This document shows positions 1-10,118 of a DNA stretch of 64,000 bases, one piece after another. The notes under the pieces were generated by a model. It searched no databases and had not been told where the DNA came from. It saw nothing but the letters and a program-made list of their open reading frames with translations. Where the stretch lies: NCBI RefSeq assembly GCF_001298105.1, contig NZ_LGJH01000151.1, positions 1-64,000 of the forward strand, read 5' to 3'. A program made the position numbers and the translations under genes. Position 1 is the stretch's first letter; each line of letters opens with the position of its first letter. The stretch comes from Novosphingobium sp. ST904. GTDB lineage: Bacteria; Pseudomonadota; Alphaproteobacteria; Sphingomonadales; Sphingomonadaceae.

Positions 1-1025
1 GGAGAGACCTGGATATAGTCCTTCGACCTGGATATAGTCCTTCGCGTTGACATGGCCTTCGCTCAGCACCCGGTAGACCGGCTGGCCGTGGTCCAGCAGG
101 TGCACGCGCCCGCGCCCGATATCGTAGTGCGAATCGAAGTGGACGACGCCGACCTTGCCCTTGCCGTAGACATCGGCGGCGGCGGCGACATTGGGATATT
201 CAAGGCTGTGATCGCCGCCGATCACGATCGGGATGGCGCCGGTCTTCGCGATTTCCGCCACGACTTCGCGGACATGGTCGACGCTGCGCTCGGTGGAGTT
301 CTGGTCCACGGCGATGTCGCCGTAATCGACGATGTTCAGCTCCGCGTTGGGGCTGATCATCGAATACATGTCATTGCCGCCGGCGCCGCCGGTCATGCGC
401 AGGGCGCGTGGACCGTCGATGGCATTGCGCCAGCCCGAACCCATGTCGAGCGGGGCGCCGACGATGGCTACGTCCACCTTGCCCGCCTTGAGGTCCTCCG
501 GCGTCCAGGCGACCGGGGCATTGGCGAAGGTGGCGAATCCGCCGCCATAGCCGCCGATATAGCGCCCGAGGTCCACCGGCCCGGCTTCGCGCCTGGGATC
601 GAGCGAGGTGGGGCGGCGCAGCTTCCAGGCGTTGAACCAGGGCGAACTGGTGTCCAGCGGGATCGCCAGCTTGTCCCGCTCGGCCTTGTATTCCACTTCG
701 GCGGAAAGTGCGTAGATCGCATCGATATAGGCGACCAGTTCCTGCGCCGGCATCGCCCGCACGCGTTCGAACAGCTTGTCCTTCTCGACATAGCGGCCGT
801 CATGCCGCTTTTCACGAAGTCCAGCTTTTCGGGCGCGAGGACGGAAAGCTTCTGCGCCACGTCCTCCGGCAGTTCGAGCGGCTTGGGTTTCCCCATGTCG
901 TCCTCGGCCGGCATGACCGGCGCGGGCGTGGCCGCGTTACGCGTGGGAATGTCTGCGGTCAGCGCTCCGGCTACCGCTGCCGCGGCTGCCAGGCTCCAAC
1001 CTGTGACGGCGCTGATTGACGTCAT
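1..1025 (-). CDS. Exported ureohydrolase (agmatinase/arginase family), copy 1, partial and frameshifted
   Basis: The gene runs off the left edge of the window. The start at 1025 gives a hydrophobic N-terminal segment (WSLAAAAAVAGALTA) that looks like an export signal or anchor. The body aligns by eye along its length with the complete copy at 11559-13043: both have DPRREAGP/DPRREPGP, VDVAIVGAPLDMGSG, LNIVDYGDIA, the metal motif GGDHSLEY and HFDSHYD. Family knowledge: these Mn/Ni enzymes hydrolyse a guanidino group to urea plus an amine. The frame breaks at 809-812, where a run of four A (minus strand) should be five to join FVK to KRHDGRYVEK. A second disturbance is a 19-bp tandem duplication at 6-44. 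The third metal motif lies outside the window. The substrate is unknown. Motif copies at 1147-1163 and 1195-1211 lie just upstream. Confidence 0.82.
6..44. repeat. 19-bp tandem duplication inside ureohydrolase copy 1
   Basis: The unit ACCTGGATATAGTCCTTCG occurs twice head to tail (7-25 and 26-44). It sits in the segment coding DYIQV of the ureohydrolase. Because 19 is not a multiple of three, it shifts the frame. The paralog at 11559-13043 has only one copy of the corresponding segment (NYIQV). Confidence 0.9.
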
Positions 1026-1146
1026 GGCCCCAATGTCTCCGGGATCACTCCCGCCCCTTAGCGACCCGCGCCGGGCTGGTGAATGAATCTGAAAAGGAAT
1101 GTCGGATCGACGCCGCGAAGAAGGCAGCAAATCGGCCGCCCGCCCA

Positions 1147-1163
1147 ATGGGGCATTTGACGTA
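1147..1163 (-). promoter_or_regulatory. 17-bp regulon motif, site A
   Basis: On the minus strand the site reads TACGTCAAATGCCCCAT, about 120 bp upstream of ureohydrolase 1. It is identical to site F before ureD. Confidence 0.65.
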
Positions 1164-1194
1164 GATGGCGGAATTCCGCGCCTCTCGGGCCGGG

Positions 1195-1211
1195 TACGTC
1201 AAATGACCCAT
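1195..1211 (+). promoter_or_regulatory. 17-bp regulon motif, site B
   Basis: The site reads TACGTCAAATGACCCAT and lies about 205 bp upstream of the TonB receptor start at 1417. It matches site A at all but one position. Confidence 0.65.
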
Positions 1212-1416
1212 TACCGCTCCGCGAAGGCACCCATAGGTTTCGGGCACATCGAAAAACAAGTCGCGTCCTCCGCAAGGACGCAGGGAACCGCGCAAGCGCC
1301 GGGTCCTCGGGTTGCAACACTTGCCAGGCTGCAAAGGCCGGCACGCTCATCGCCATCCATGTCCCGGAGAGGATGCCCGAAGCGGGAGGAAACAAAACCA
1401 ACATAGGGGGTTCTGC

Positions 1417-3800
1417 ATGTCGAACAGCGCCAAACTGAAGATCGGGCTGCTCTGCGCTACAATGATGTCCACGTCGCTGGCCGCCGCGCCGGCCCATGCC
1501 CAGTCCACCGCACCCGCCGCCGCGGAAGACACGGCGGATGACGGCGCCATCATCGTTTCGGCCACGCGCCGCAACACCACGCTTCTGGAAACGCCGATCA
1601 ACATCGCGGCGATCGGCTCGGCCGAACTCGCCAGCGAGCACATCGACGACATGCGCGACCTCGGCGCCTTCACGCCGGGCATCACCATCACCGACACCGG
1701 CCCGCGCGGCGCCGGCACCGTGGTCATGCGCGGTCTTTCCGCCAGCGATTCCAGCGCGGGCGGCAACAACACGGACAACTCGATCGGCATGTACCTGGGC
1801 GACGTGCCGCTCTACACCGACTTCAAGCTGATCGACCTCAACCGCGTCGAGGTCCTGCTTGGCCCGCAAGGCACGCTTTACGGCCTCGGCACGCTGGCGG
1901 GCGCGATGCGCTACATCCCCAACCGCCCCGACCCGACGGCGTTCTCCGGCGAAGTCTACGGCCGCGCCTACGACGTCGCCCATTCGAGCGGCCTGGGCTA
2001 TTCGGGCTACGGCGTGCTGAACATCCCGATCGTCCGGGATTCGATCGCCTTCCGCACCGTCACCGGCTACTACAACGACCCCGGCTTCATCGACTATCCG
2101 TTCCTGCTGAAGCAGCCGGGCGTCTCGATCCCGCAGCCGGGCAGCGCTTCCAACCCGATGGGCACCGAAGCCCAGCAGGACGCCAACTTCGCGGGCAAGA
2201 AGGACCTCAACTACGAGAAGACCTTCACCACCCGCAACCAGCTCGGCTTCGTCTCGCCGGACTTCCAGGCCTATCTCACTTACGCCTTCCAGCAGACCAA
2301 GACGGGCGGCCGCCAGGCCACCGGCGCCGGCGTGGTGGGCGAAGGCAAGTACGAGGCCCCGTGGCGCTACGAGGAACCGTCCAAGCGCCAGTCGCACCTG
2401 CTGTCGCTGGAAATGAGCGGCAACGTGGCCGATATCGCGCAGGCCGTGTTCACCTCGTCCTACACCAAGACCAAGCAGCGCCAGTCGAACGACAACACCG
2501 ACCTGCTGCTCGATCTCGACTATGGCTACGAGCTGTTCCCCGCATTCTCGAGCTATTCGCCCTCGGTGGCGACCCAGTCGCAGTACACGCAGGAAGTCCG
2601 CCTCGTCTCCACGCACGGCGGCCCCTTCAGCTGGGTGCTCGGCGGGTTCTGGAACCGGCTGAAGACGACCTCGGATCGCCAGGAAATCGTTCCCGGCTAC
2701 CCGGCCTGGGCCGGTATCGACCGTCCCGATGAAGTGGAATACGCCTCCTACGTCGATACCAAGACCGACGAGAAGGCGATCTACGGCGAAGGCACCTTCC
2801 ACATCACCAAGGAATGGCAGGTCACCGGCGGGCTGCGCTACTTCAAGTATGCGGCCGACGTGACCGGCGGCACCGCCCTGCCGCTGGGCCAGCCCTATCC
2901 GCAGATCAACTTCCGCTCGCGCTCCGGCTCGACCGGGGACGACGGCTTCGTCTGGAAATTCAACACCTCGTACAACATCACGCCCGACATGATGGTCTAT
3001 GCCACCTATTCGAAGGGCTACCGCATCGGCGGCGTCAACCGCGTGGCGCCCTGCGTGGTGCCGCTTCCGGCCGGCCAGAACCTCTGCGCCCTGCCCGACG
3101 AGCTGTTCTTCGGCCCCGACAAGGTCAAGAACGCCGAAATCGGGTTCCGCGCCCAGGTGCTCGACAACCGCCTGACCTTCAATCTCTCCGGCTTCTACAT
3201 CAAGTGGCAGGGCATCCAGCTTGACGGCCAGACCGTCAACGGCGCCATCGGCATCACCACCAACGGCGGCGCGGCGGTATCGAAGGGCGTGGACTTCTCG
3301 TTCACGGCGCGTCCCATCGCCGGCCTCAACATCCGCGGCAACTACTCCTACCTCGACGCCCACCTGACCGAGGACGTGCCCGACTTGCTTTCCGTGGCGG
3401 GCGGAGACCTCGTGAGTGTCTACGACGCGACCGCCTGCCGGGCTCCGCCAAGAACTCGGGCGCGCTGGGCGTGACTTACGACTTCCCGATCGGCGCCAAT
3501 TCGATGGTGCTGGGCTGGACGGCGACTTACACCGGCGGCATCTACACCCGCCCGGGCCTGCGCGGCGGCGGCGAGCGTCTGCCGTCCTACGTGATGCACC
3601 GCGCCAATGTGACCTACAAGACCGACGCCTACGAGATCGGCCTGTTCGCGAACAACATCTTCGACAAGTACGCGGTCACCGGCGTCAGCAACGACCTGAC
3701 CCGCTACGGCCTCGTCAACGACGGGATCGTGTCGCGCTACTATGCCCGCTCGGTCGCGCAGCCGCGCGTGATCGGCATCGAGGGCCGCGTGAAGTTCTGA
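1417..3800 (+). CDS. TonB-dependent receptor 1 (frameshifted near its 3' end)
   Basis: This is an outer-membrane TonB-dependent receptor of about 790 residues. The start at 1417 gives a signal peptide ending in APAHAQ. It is followed by a plug domain (IIVSATRRNTTLLETPINI, GPQGTLYGLGTLAGAMRYI) and a beta-barrel that ends in the typical aromatic C-terminus (IGIEGRVKF). The frame breaks near 3427: one lost G in GACGGCGAC would join VSVYD to GDRLPGSAKNSG. It is divergent from ureohydrolase 1, shares the regulatory region with it, and is followed by a terminator and by a convergent TPR-sulfotransferase. The ligand is unknown; context suggests a guanidino compound or amine (inference). Confidence 0.9.
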
Positions 3801-3829
3801 CGATCATCCCCGATCGCCAACGCAGGAGG

Positions 3830-3861
3830 GCGGGGCCGCGACATGCGGTCCCGCTTTCTTC
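3830..3861 (+). terminator. Terminator after TonB receptor 1
   Basis: The stem GCGGGGCCGC / GCGGTCCCGC closes a five-base loop and is followed by TTTCTT. It lies 30 bp downstream of the receptor stop and between convergent genes. Confidence 0.7.
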
Positions 3862-3925
3862 GTTTCCGGCCCGAAGCGATGAAACCATGACGCGGTGAAT
3901 GGGAAAACCGGTCCGCCAGGACGGT

Positions 3926-5479
3926 TCAGCCTGCCTCGATCCCCAGCCCTTCGAAGAACGCCCGCACCTCGGCCATCCCGGCCTCATGCGTCTTCCACCG
4001 CCCGATCCCGTCGGCATTGAGCCGGCGGCGGACCTGCGCCGCGCTCGGCGTCGCCACGGCAGCGCGGTTCTCGTGGAAGGACAGGCACGCCGCGTCCCAC
4101 GGCAGGCCGCAGTGCTCCAGCAGGCGCCGCGTCTCCCGTTCCTGCCCGGCCACCAGCGCCTCATATCCCAGCGAGAGCACGCGCCCCGGATAGTGCCGCT
4201 CCCACAGCGCCATCAGCCGGTCGAACCGCGCATAATAGCGTGCCGTGTCCATGAGGTCGTAGGAATAGGCGTAAAAAGGCGAGGATGCCGCGAAGAGATT
4301 GCGGACATTGCTCCACACCGTGTCCATCGGCGCCCGGCGCAGGCAGACGATCCGCGCATTCGGCAGCGCCCGCAGGATATGCCCGATATTGAGGAAATTG
4401 GCAGGCAGCTTGTCCACGAAGCGCGGCTTGCCGGCGGGGCGGTGATGGGCCGCGCGGGCGGAATAGAGCCGGCCGATTTCCGCCGGATCGGCGCGCATGG
4501 CGGCCGCGATCGTCTCGGCATCGAGAACCTTGCGCGAAGGTGTGGCGGCGGCTTGCTTGATCGCCAGCGGCATGGCCTGCAATTCCCCCGCCGAGCCGAC
4601 TTCCGGGTGGGAGGAGAGGATGCGGTCCACCAGCGTCGTCCCGGTGCGCGGCATGCCGACCACGAAGATCGGCGCCGGATCGGAATGGCCCGGTGCTGCC
4701 GCAGGCACATCGGCGAACGCCGCCTCAAGGGCATCGAAGATCGCCTCGTCCTGCGCAAACCGATAGCCCGTGGCGCGCTTGTGCCCGGCATTGGCGGCCG
4801 AAAGCGCGGCGAAAGCCCGTTCGGGCTCGCCGATATCCTCCAGCTCCTTGGCCAGCGCATAACGCAGGCGCAGCAGGTCTTCCGGGGCACTGGCGCGCGC
4901 CGTGGCCGCCTCCAGCCGCGCTACATGGTTGTCCCCGCGGGTCTGGCGCGAAAGGATCGAGAGCGCATAATGCGTGCGCGCATCGCCGGGATCGGCCTGC
5001 AGGATCGTCTCGTAGTGTCCGCGCGCTTCCTCGACCCTGCCGGTAAAGCCGCAGGCGGCCGCCAGATTGTAGCGATAATCGAGGTTGGCCGGCTCCTGCC
5101 CCGCCGCCGCCGCAAAAGGCGCCAGAGTGGCCTCGTGGTCGCCCAGCCGCGCCAGTACGCAGCCCAGCGTATCGAGCGTGCGCGCATCGCTTCCGGACGC
5201 GGCGAGCCCGGCCCGCGCCGCTGCCGCCGCCTCGCCGTCGCGGCGCAGCAGGATCAGCAGCCGCGCATATTGCGCAAGGTATTCGGGATTGGCGGGCTCG
5301 CGGCCGAGCGCCTGCTCGATCAGCGGCACGGCCCTGGCCACCTGCCCCGTCTCCGCAGCGATCAGCCCGACAAGGAAATAGCCTTCCGCCTCGGCCGGTC
5401 GCGACTGGACCTGTGCCTGCGCCGCCGCCATCGCGCCCGGCAGGTCGCCGCGAGCAAGGGCGGCCCGCGCTGCGTTCAC
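3926..5479 (-). CDS. TPR-repeat sulfotransferase 1
   Basis: A protein of 517 residues. The N-terminal half (about 1-250) is made of tetratricopeptide repeats (YFLVGLIAAETGQVARAV, ARTHYALSILSR). The C-terminal half is a PAPS-dependent sulfotransferase fold with the 5'-phosphosulfate loop FVVGMPRTGTTLVDRIL and the 3'-phosphate region ARIVCLRRAPMDTVWS. The GTG start overlaps the stop of the HupE/UreJ gene (GTGA), so the two are translationally coupled. Family knowledge: such proteins transfer sulfate from PAPS; the acceptor cannot be told from sequence. A homologous TPR-sulfotransferase also stands beside TonB receptor 2. Confidence 0.88.
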   Translation of the reverse strand: MNAARAALARGDLPGAMAAAQAQVQSRPAEAEGYFLVGLIAAETGQVARAVPLIEQALGREPANPEYLAQYARLLILLRRDGEAAAAARAGLAASGSDARTLDTLGCVLARLGDHEATLAPFAAAAGQEPANLDYRYNLAAACGFTGRVEEARGHYETILQADPGDARTHYALSILSRQTRGDNHVARLEAATARASAPEDLLRLRYALAKELEDIGEPERAFAALSAANAGHKRATGYRFAQDEAIFDALEAAFADVPAAAPGHSDPAPIFVVGMPRTGTTLVDRILSSHPEVGSAGELQAMPLAIKQAAATPSRKVLDAETIAAAMRADPAEIGRLYSARAAHHRPAGKPRFVDKLPANFLNIGHILRALPNARIVCLRRAPMDTVWSNVRNLFAASSPFYAYSYDLMDTARYYARFDRLMALWERHYPGRVLSLGYEALVAGQERETRRLLEHCGLPWDAACLSFHENRAAVATPSAAQVRRRLNADGIGRWKTHEAGMAEVRAFFEGLGIEAG

Positions 5480-6496
5480 GCGATCCCCAGGCTGAAGCCG
5501 GCCACGCGTTCGATCGCCCAGAAACAGCCCACGATCCCGGCAAAGTAGAGCGCGGCCCGGCGCACCGGCTCGCTCCGGTCGAAGATCCCCGCCACCGCCA
5601 TCACGCCGAGCACGGCGGAAACGAACAGCAACTGGCCCAGCTCGACGCCGGCATTGAAGAACAGCAGGCCGCTCGCCCGCTCACCCGGCGCAACGCCGAG
5701 TTCGCGCAGCACCGTTGCGAAACCGAGGCCGTGAAGCAGGCCGAACCCCGCCACCACGGCAAGCTGGCGGCGGGCGCTGGGCCGGATCGATCTCGCCGCC
5801 GTTCTGCCGGGTCATGATCGCCTCGCGCGCCATGAAGGCGATGGACAGCGCGATCACCGCCTCCACCGGCGGTACCGGCACATGGATCACGTCGAAGAAC
5901 GCCAGCGCCAGGCTGAGCGAATGGCCGAGCGTGAAAGTCGTTACCAGCGCCAGCAGGAAACGTCCCCGTGCCAGCAGGCACAGGCAGAGCACGAAACAGA
6001 GGTGGTCCCAGCCGCCCAGGATGTGGACCACGCCCTCGACCGTATAGTAGCGCGCCACTTCGGGCAGCGGCCGCGCCTGCGGCGCGGTGTCGGCCAGCGG
6101 CAAAAGCAGCCTGTCGCCGTCCGACTGGAGCGGCATCTTCACCATCGCCCCGCCCAGCGCCGACGTGAACGTACCGCCGTCCACCCCCCACGGGGTGACG
6201 ATCTGCGCTTCGGGCGGGAAGCCGCCCTGGCAGGTGAAACGAATGGCATAGCGCACCACCACCGCCTCCACGAACCGCTCGCGGTCCGTTTCCGCGCAGC
6301 CGGTCGGCAGGCCCAGCGCATCGTTGCTGGCCAGCACGTTGGGCACGCTGGCGGTCAGTTCGTAAGTGCCGGGATCGCTGCCGCGCTGGAGCGTGAACTC
6401 GCCGACGCGGAAAACGTCCGCCATGGCCGGTGCGGGCGACAGGCCGAGGGCAAGCAGGAGAACGGCAAGGAAGCGCAGCACGTCAGGACTCCACAT
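5476..6496 (-). CDS. HupE/UreJ-family membrane protein (frameshifted)
   Basis: An N-terminal signal segment (FLAVLLLALGLSPAPAMA) and a soluble region of about 120 residues come first. A polytopic membrane domain follows, with the family signature HILGGWDHLCFVL, TTFTLGHSLSLALA, PPVEAVIALSIAFMAREA and GFGLLHGLGFA. The frame breaks near 5770-5780, between EIDPAQRP and RRQLAVVAGFG. The HupE/UreJ family includes secondary Ni/Co transporters, so nickel supply to the urease is a reasonable but unproven role. The start overlaps the end of the PpiC-type gene by 14 bp and the stop overlaps the sulfotransferase start, giving a three-gene operon. Confidence 0.82.
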
Positions 6497-7285
6497 GGAC
6501 CGCGTAATCCTGCCGCAGCCGCGCGATTTCCCTGCGCACTGCCGTGCCGGTCTGGTCAGCCTGATAGTCCTGCTTCACTTGTTCGCGGGCGTCGGTGTAA
6601 GGCAGCAGCTGGTCCTTGCCCCGTGCCGTCACTTCCACGAAGTGCCACCCGCGAGAGGAACGCAGCGGCCCCGCCCACTTGCCCTCGGGCTGCTTTTCCA
6701 CGCTGTCCAGGAAGCTTTCCCCGAACATGCCGCGCAGCATCGAAATTCCGTATTTCGACAGATCGTGGCCCATCCAGAATTCATCGCCGGCAACGCTGCC
6801 GCCCCCGTTCAGCTTCGCCAGCACGGCGGCGGCATCGGCGGGCTTGCGTTCGAAGAAGACGTGCTTCAGCGAAACCCATGGCTCGGCGCGGTAGAGGTCC
6901 TGGTGGCCGGCGTACCAGGTCATGAGCTGTCCTCGCTCGGTTCCGGCGGCGCACCGCTGATCATGAAGCGCACGCGGTCGATCAGGCGCTGCTTGGTGGT
7001 CTTGTCGGTCATGTGCATGCCGCGCTGCACCGCCTCGCGGAACAGCAGTTCGTTGCCGACGTAATCGTCCACCAGCTTCTGCCGCGCCCGGGCATCGGGC
7101 TGGTGCCCGGTCATCAGGCTGTAGTCGTCATCGAGGCTGCGCTGCACCGAAAGCGGCACCTCGATCGTCTCCTTGCGCCCGGCAACCGCCCAGTAGAGCG
7201 CGAAGATCGCACCCGCCGAGATCAGGAAGACGACGAAGGGATCGCGCGGCGCCCGCTGGCGAATGGCGGCGATCATGTGACCCAT
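6483..7285 (-). CDS. PpiC/parvulin-type peptidyl-prolyl isomerase, membrane-anchored (frameshifted)
   Basis: The N-terminus has one membrane segment (PFVVFLISAGAIFALYWAVA) followed by a SurA/PpiC-like helical region with the conserved NELLFREAVQRGM. The second part carries the parvulin-like domain (SLKHVFFERK, WMGHDLSKYGIS, GKWAGPLRSSRGWHFVEV). The two parts lie in different frames and join near 6929, where a lost C (minus strand GACCAG read as GACAG) would restore SEDQLMTWYAGH. It probably folds or inserts envelope proteins in the periplasm. It heads the operon with HupE/UreJ and the sulfotransferase; motif site C lies 84 bp upstream. Confidence 0.82.
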
Positions 7286-7368
7286 TGGCTGCGAAACCCT
7301 TTACCCCCGCCCCGGAACGGAGCCGATCCTTGGGCAGGAAGCTACGCCAGCGGGGGGCCAGTGCCCCC

Positions 7369-7385
7369 TACGTCAAATGACGCAT
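7369..7385. promoter_or_regulatory. 17-bp regulon motif, site C (most symmetrical copy)
   Basis: The site reads TACGTCAAATGACGCAT and is nearly palindromic: TACGTCA and TGACGCA are imperfect inverted halves around AA. It lies in the 122-bp gap upstream of the PpiC-type gene and after the end of the Mo-enzyme gene. Confidence 0.65.
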
Positions 7386-7407
7386 AGGCAGTGCGCGGGC
7401 GCGGGAA

Positions 7408-9602
7408 TCAGGCCGGTGCCGACAGATCGACCGGCAGGCTGCGCACCCGCCGTCCGGTTGCCGCGAAGATCGCGTTGACCATGGCCGGGATTACCGGCGG
7501 CAGCGCCGGTTCGCCAAGGCCGGTGGGAGGATTGTCGGTCGTGACGAACTCCACGTTGATCTTCGGCGTCGCGTCGATGCGCTGGAAGGGGTGGGCATCG
7601 AAGTTCTGCTGCTCCACCACGCCTGCGACCTGCGTGACGTTCTGCCCCGCCAGCGCCTGCCCCAGCCCCTCGATCACCGAGCCCTGCACCTGGTGCAGCG
7701 CGTTGAGGGGATTGACGATCTGGCTGCCGACATCGCCCGCCGCCCACACTTCGTGAACCGCGACCTGGCCTTCCGAAACGGAAACCTCCACCACTTCGGC
7801 GAAGTATCCGGCATGGCTGAAATAGAAGGCAAATCCCTTGCCGCGCCCTTTCGGCAGCTTCGCGCGGCCCTGCCAGTCGGCCATCGCCATCACTTTCTCG
7901 ATCACGCCGCGCGCCCGCCCCGTCTGGAACACCGGCCCGCGCCCTTCGCCCGGAAGGCTGCGCGGCGCGCCCAGAAGTTCCAGCATCAGCGACGGCAGGT
8001 CCTTCCCTGCCGCTTGCGCCACTTCATCGAGAAAGGCCTGCGAAACGAAGCCGAGCGCATTCGATCCCGGCGCCCGCAACCAGCCGGCGGGCAGGTTGGT
8101 GGCCAGCAGGGTCTGTTCGAGCAGCACCGCATCCACGAGGTTTGCCGGCACCAGCGCAGCGGGCAGTTCCCCCGCGCGGGTCGGTGTGCCGTCCTTGCCG
8201 AAGCTGACCGCATGATCGCGCAATCCCACCAGCCGCCCCTGCCCGTCAAGCGCGGCGGCAAAGGCGTGCCATCCTGCCGGACGGTAGAAATCGCGCCGGA
8301 AATCGTCCTGCCGGGTATAGAGCAGCTTCACCGGCGTGCCCGGCACCCTGGCGGCGATCGCGGCGGCCTGCACCATGTAGTCGTTCATCAAGCGCCGCCC
8401 GAAGCCGCCGCCGATCCGCGTGAGGTTAATGCGCACCTTGTCCGGCGCGATCCCCAGCGCCTTGGCTACCAGCCCGCGTCCGCTTTCGGGGTTCTGGGTG
8501 GGCGCCCATATCTCGACGGCGCGTCGCGGAACAGGGCCGTGCAGTTTTGCGGCTCCAGCGTGCCGTGCGCCAGGAATGGATATTCATAGCGCGCCGTCAC
8601 GGTTTTCGCCGCTCCGGCGAACACCGCATCGATATCCCCCTTGCGCAGGACTTCGCCCGCCCCCGCACCCTTGAGCGCTTCCGCGGCCTGAACGGCATAG
8701 CCCTGGGTGGAGAACCCCAGCTGCGTGCTGTCGTCCCACTCGGCCCTCAGGCTCTCGCGTGCCTTGTTCGCGGACCAGAAGCTCTCGGACAGGATCGCCA
8801 CCCCGTCGAACAGCGATTCCGCCTGACCGTCTCCGGCGATGGTCACGACGTGGCGCACGCCGGGCAAGGCGCGCACTTCGTCGAGATTGGCGCTCTTCAG
8901 CTTGCCGCCGACCGCCGGACTGGTTTCCAGCACCGCGTGGAGCATGCCCGGTTGCCGGTGGTCGATCCCGAACAGGGGCTGTCCCGCGACGATGGCCGGT
9001 GTATCGACACCGGGAATCGGCTTGCCGATCACGCGAAAGTCCGCCGGGTCCTTGAGCTTCAGCGAGGCGGGGTCGGGAACGGCCAGAGCCGCGGCGATCG
9101 GGGCGAGATCGACATAGGCCACCGAACGGCCAGAGCGCCGGTCGGTGACGATGCCGCTGCCGGTTGTCAGGCCGTCTTCCGGGACATTCCATTGGCGGGC
9201 CGCCGCCGCCACCATCATGGCCCGCGCCGCCGCGCCCGCCTGCCGCATCGGCAGCCATTCGCGCGGCGTGGTGCGGCTTCCGCCCGCGCTCTGCGCGCCG
9301 AACAACGACTGGTCCGCGTGTGTCTGCTCGACCGTGACCTGATCCCAGTCCACGTCGAATTCCTCGGCGATCATCATCGGCAGCGAGGTCTTGGCGCCCT
9401 GCCCGATCTCGGCGTTCTTCCCGCCGATCACGAAGCGATTGCCGGGCAGGATGCGAATGAAGGCGGTGAGAACCCGGGGTTCTCCGGCCGATGCCTGCGC
9501 GGCATGGGCCGGCAGCGGGATCGCAATATCCAGGAGGAGACCGCCGCCGGCCAGCAGCGAGGCGCCGACGAAGCGGCGGCGTGAGATATCTGCTGCCATC
9601 AT
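7408..9602 (-). CDS. Exported molybdopterin-binding oxidoreductase large subunit, isoquinoline 1-oxidoreductase/aldehyde oxidase type (frameshifted)
   Basis: A xanthine-dehydrogenase-family large subunit of about 730 residues. The N-terminus has a twin-arginine signal ([11 protein letters not shown]), so it should be exported folded to the periplasm. Domain markers are [67 protein letters not shown] and the C-terminal [17 protein letters not shown]. The frame breaks near 8522, where a lost G would join ALFRDG to [16 protein letters not shown]. Its start overlaps the stop of the [2Fe-2S] subunit gene (ATGATG over TGA). Close relatives oxidise aldehydes or N-heterocycles and pass electrons to cytochrome c. 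Here it could oxidise the aldehyde made by the amine dehydrogenase (inference). Confidence 0.9.
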
Positions 9603-10068
9603 GCCGCTGCCCCCCGGGCTTTGGCGGCGGCCTTGATACCGGCGCGGATGCGGACATAAGTCGAGCAGCGGCAGAGATTTCCGGCCATGGCCGCGTCGAT
9701 GGCGGCATCGTCCGGATCGGGCGTCTCGGTAAGCAGCGCCACGGCGCTCATGATCTGGCCCGCCTGGCAATATCCGCACTGGGGCACGTCGAGCTCGCGC
9801 CAGGCCGCTCCCACGCGGCGTCCTGCGTCAAGCGCGGCCACGCCTTCGATAGTGGTGACCGACTGCCCTCGATCGCGCCTACCGGCGTCAGGCAGGAACG
9901 GATGGCGGCACCTTCGAGATGGACGGTGCAGGCCCCGCAGAGCCCCGCGCCGCAGCCGAACTTGGTGCCCGGCAGGCCCATGTCCTCACGCAGGGCCCAG
10001 AGCAGCGGTTTCTCCGGATCGGTGTCGAGTTCCCTCGCTGCGCCGTTCAGCGTGAAGCGGATTGCCAT
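9599..10068 (-). CDS. [2Fe-2S] small subunit of the Mo oxidoreductase (frameshifted)
   Basis: A protein of about 155 residues with the two [2Fe-2S] clusters of the xanthine-dehydrogenase family. The plant-ferredoxin-type motif is [18 protein letters not shown] with a later Cys in SCLTPV. The helical-bundle motif is [10 protein letters not shown] with [11 protein letters not shown]. The frame breaks near 9865: a lost C (minus strand GGCCAG read as GGCAG) would restore [13 protein letters not shown]. It has no signal peptide and would be co-exported with the Tat-signal large subunit. It lies between the cytochrome c gene and the large-subunit gene on the same strand. Confidence 0.92.
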
Positions 10069-10118
10069 GTGCCCGTTGCCCCCTCAGTCGTTCCGTATCG
10101 ATATGCCCGCGCGCGACG

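Larger units (their letters stand above)
1026..1416. promoter_or_regulatory. Divergent intergenic region between ureohydrolase 1 and TonB receptor 1
   Basis: This 391-bp region separates two divergent genes. It carries two opposed copies of the 17-bp regulatory motif (1147-1163 minus, 1195-1211 plus), whose centres are 48 bp apart, each oriented toward its own gene. The remaining stretch up to the receptor start shows a GGGGG ribosome-binding-like run at 1406-1410. No further gene is visible. Confidence 0.6.
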
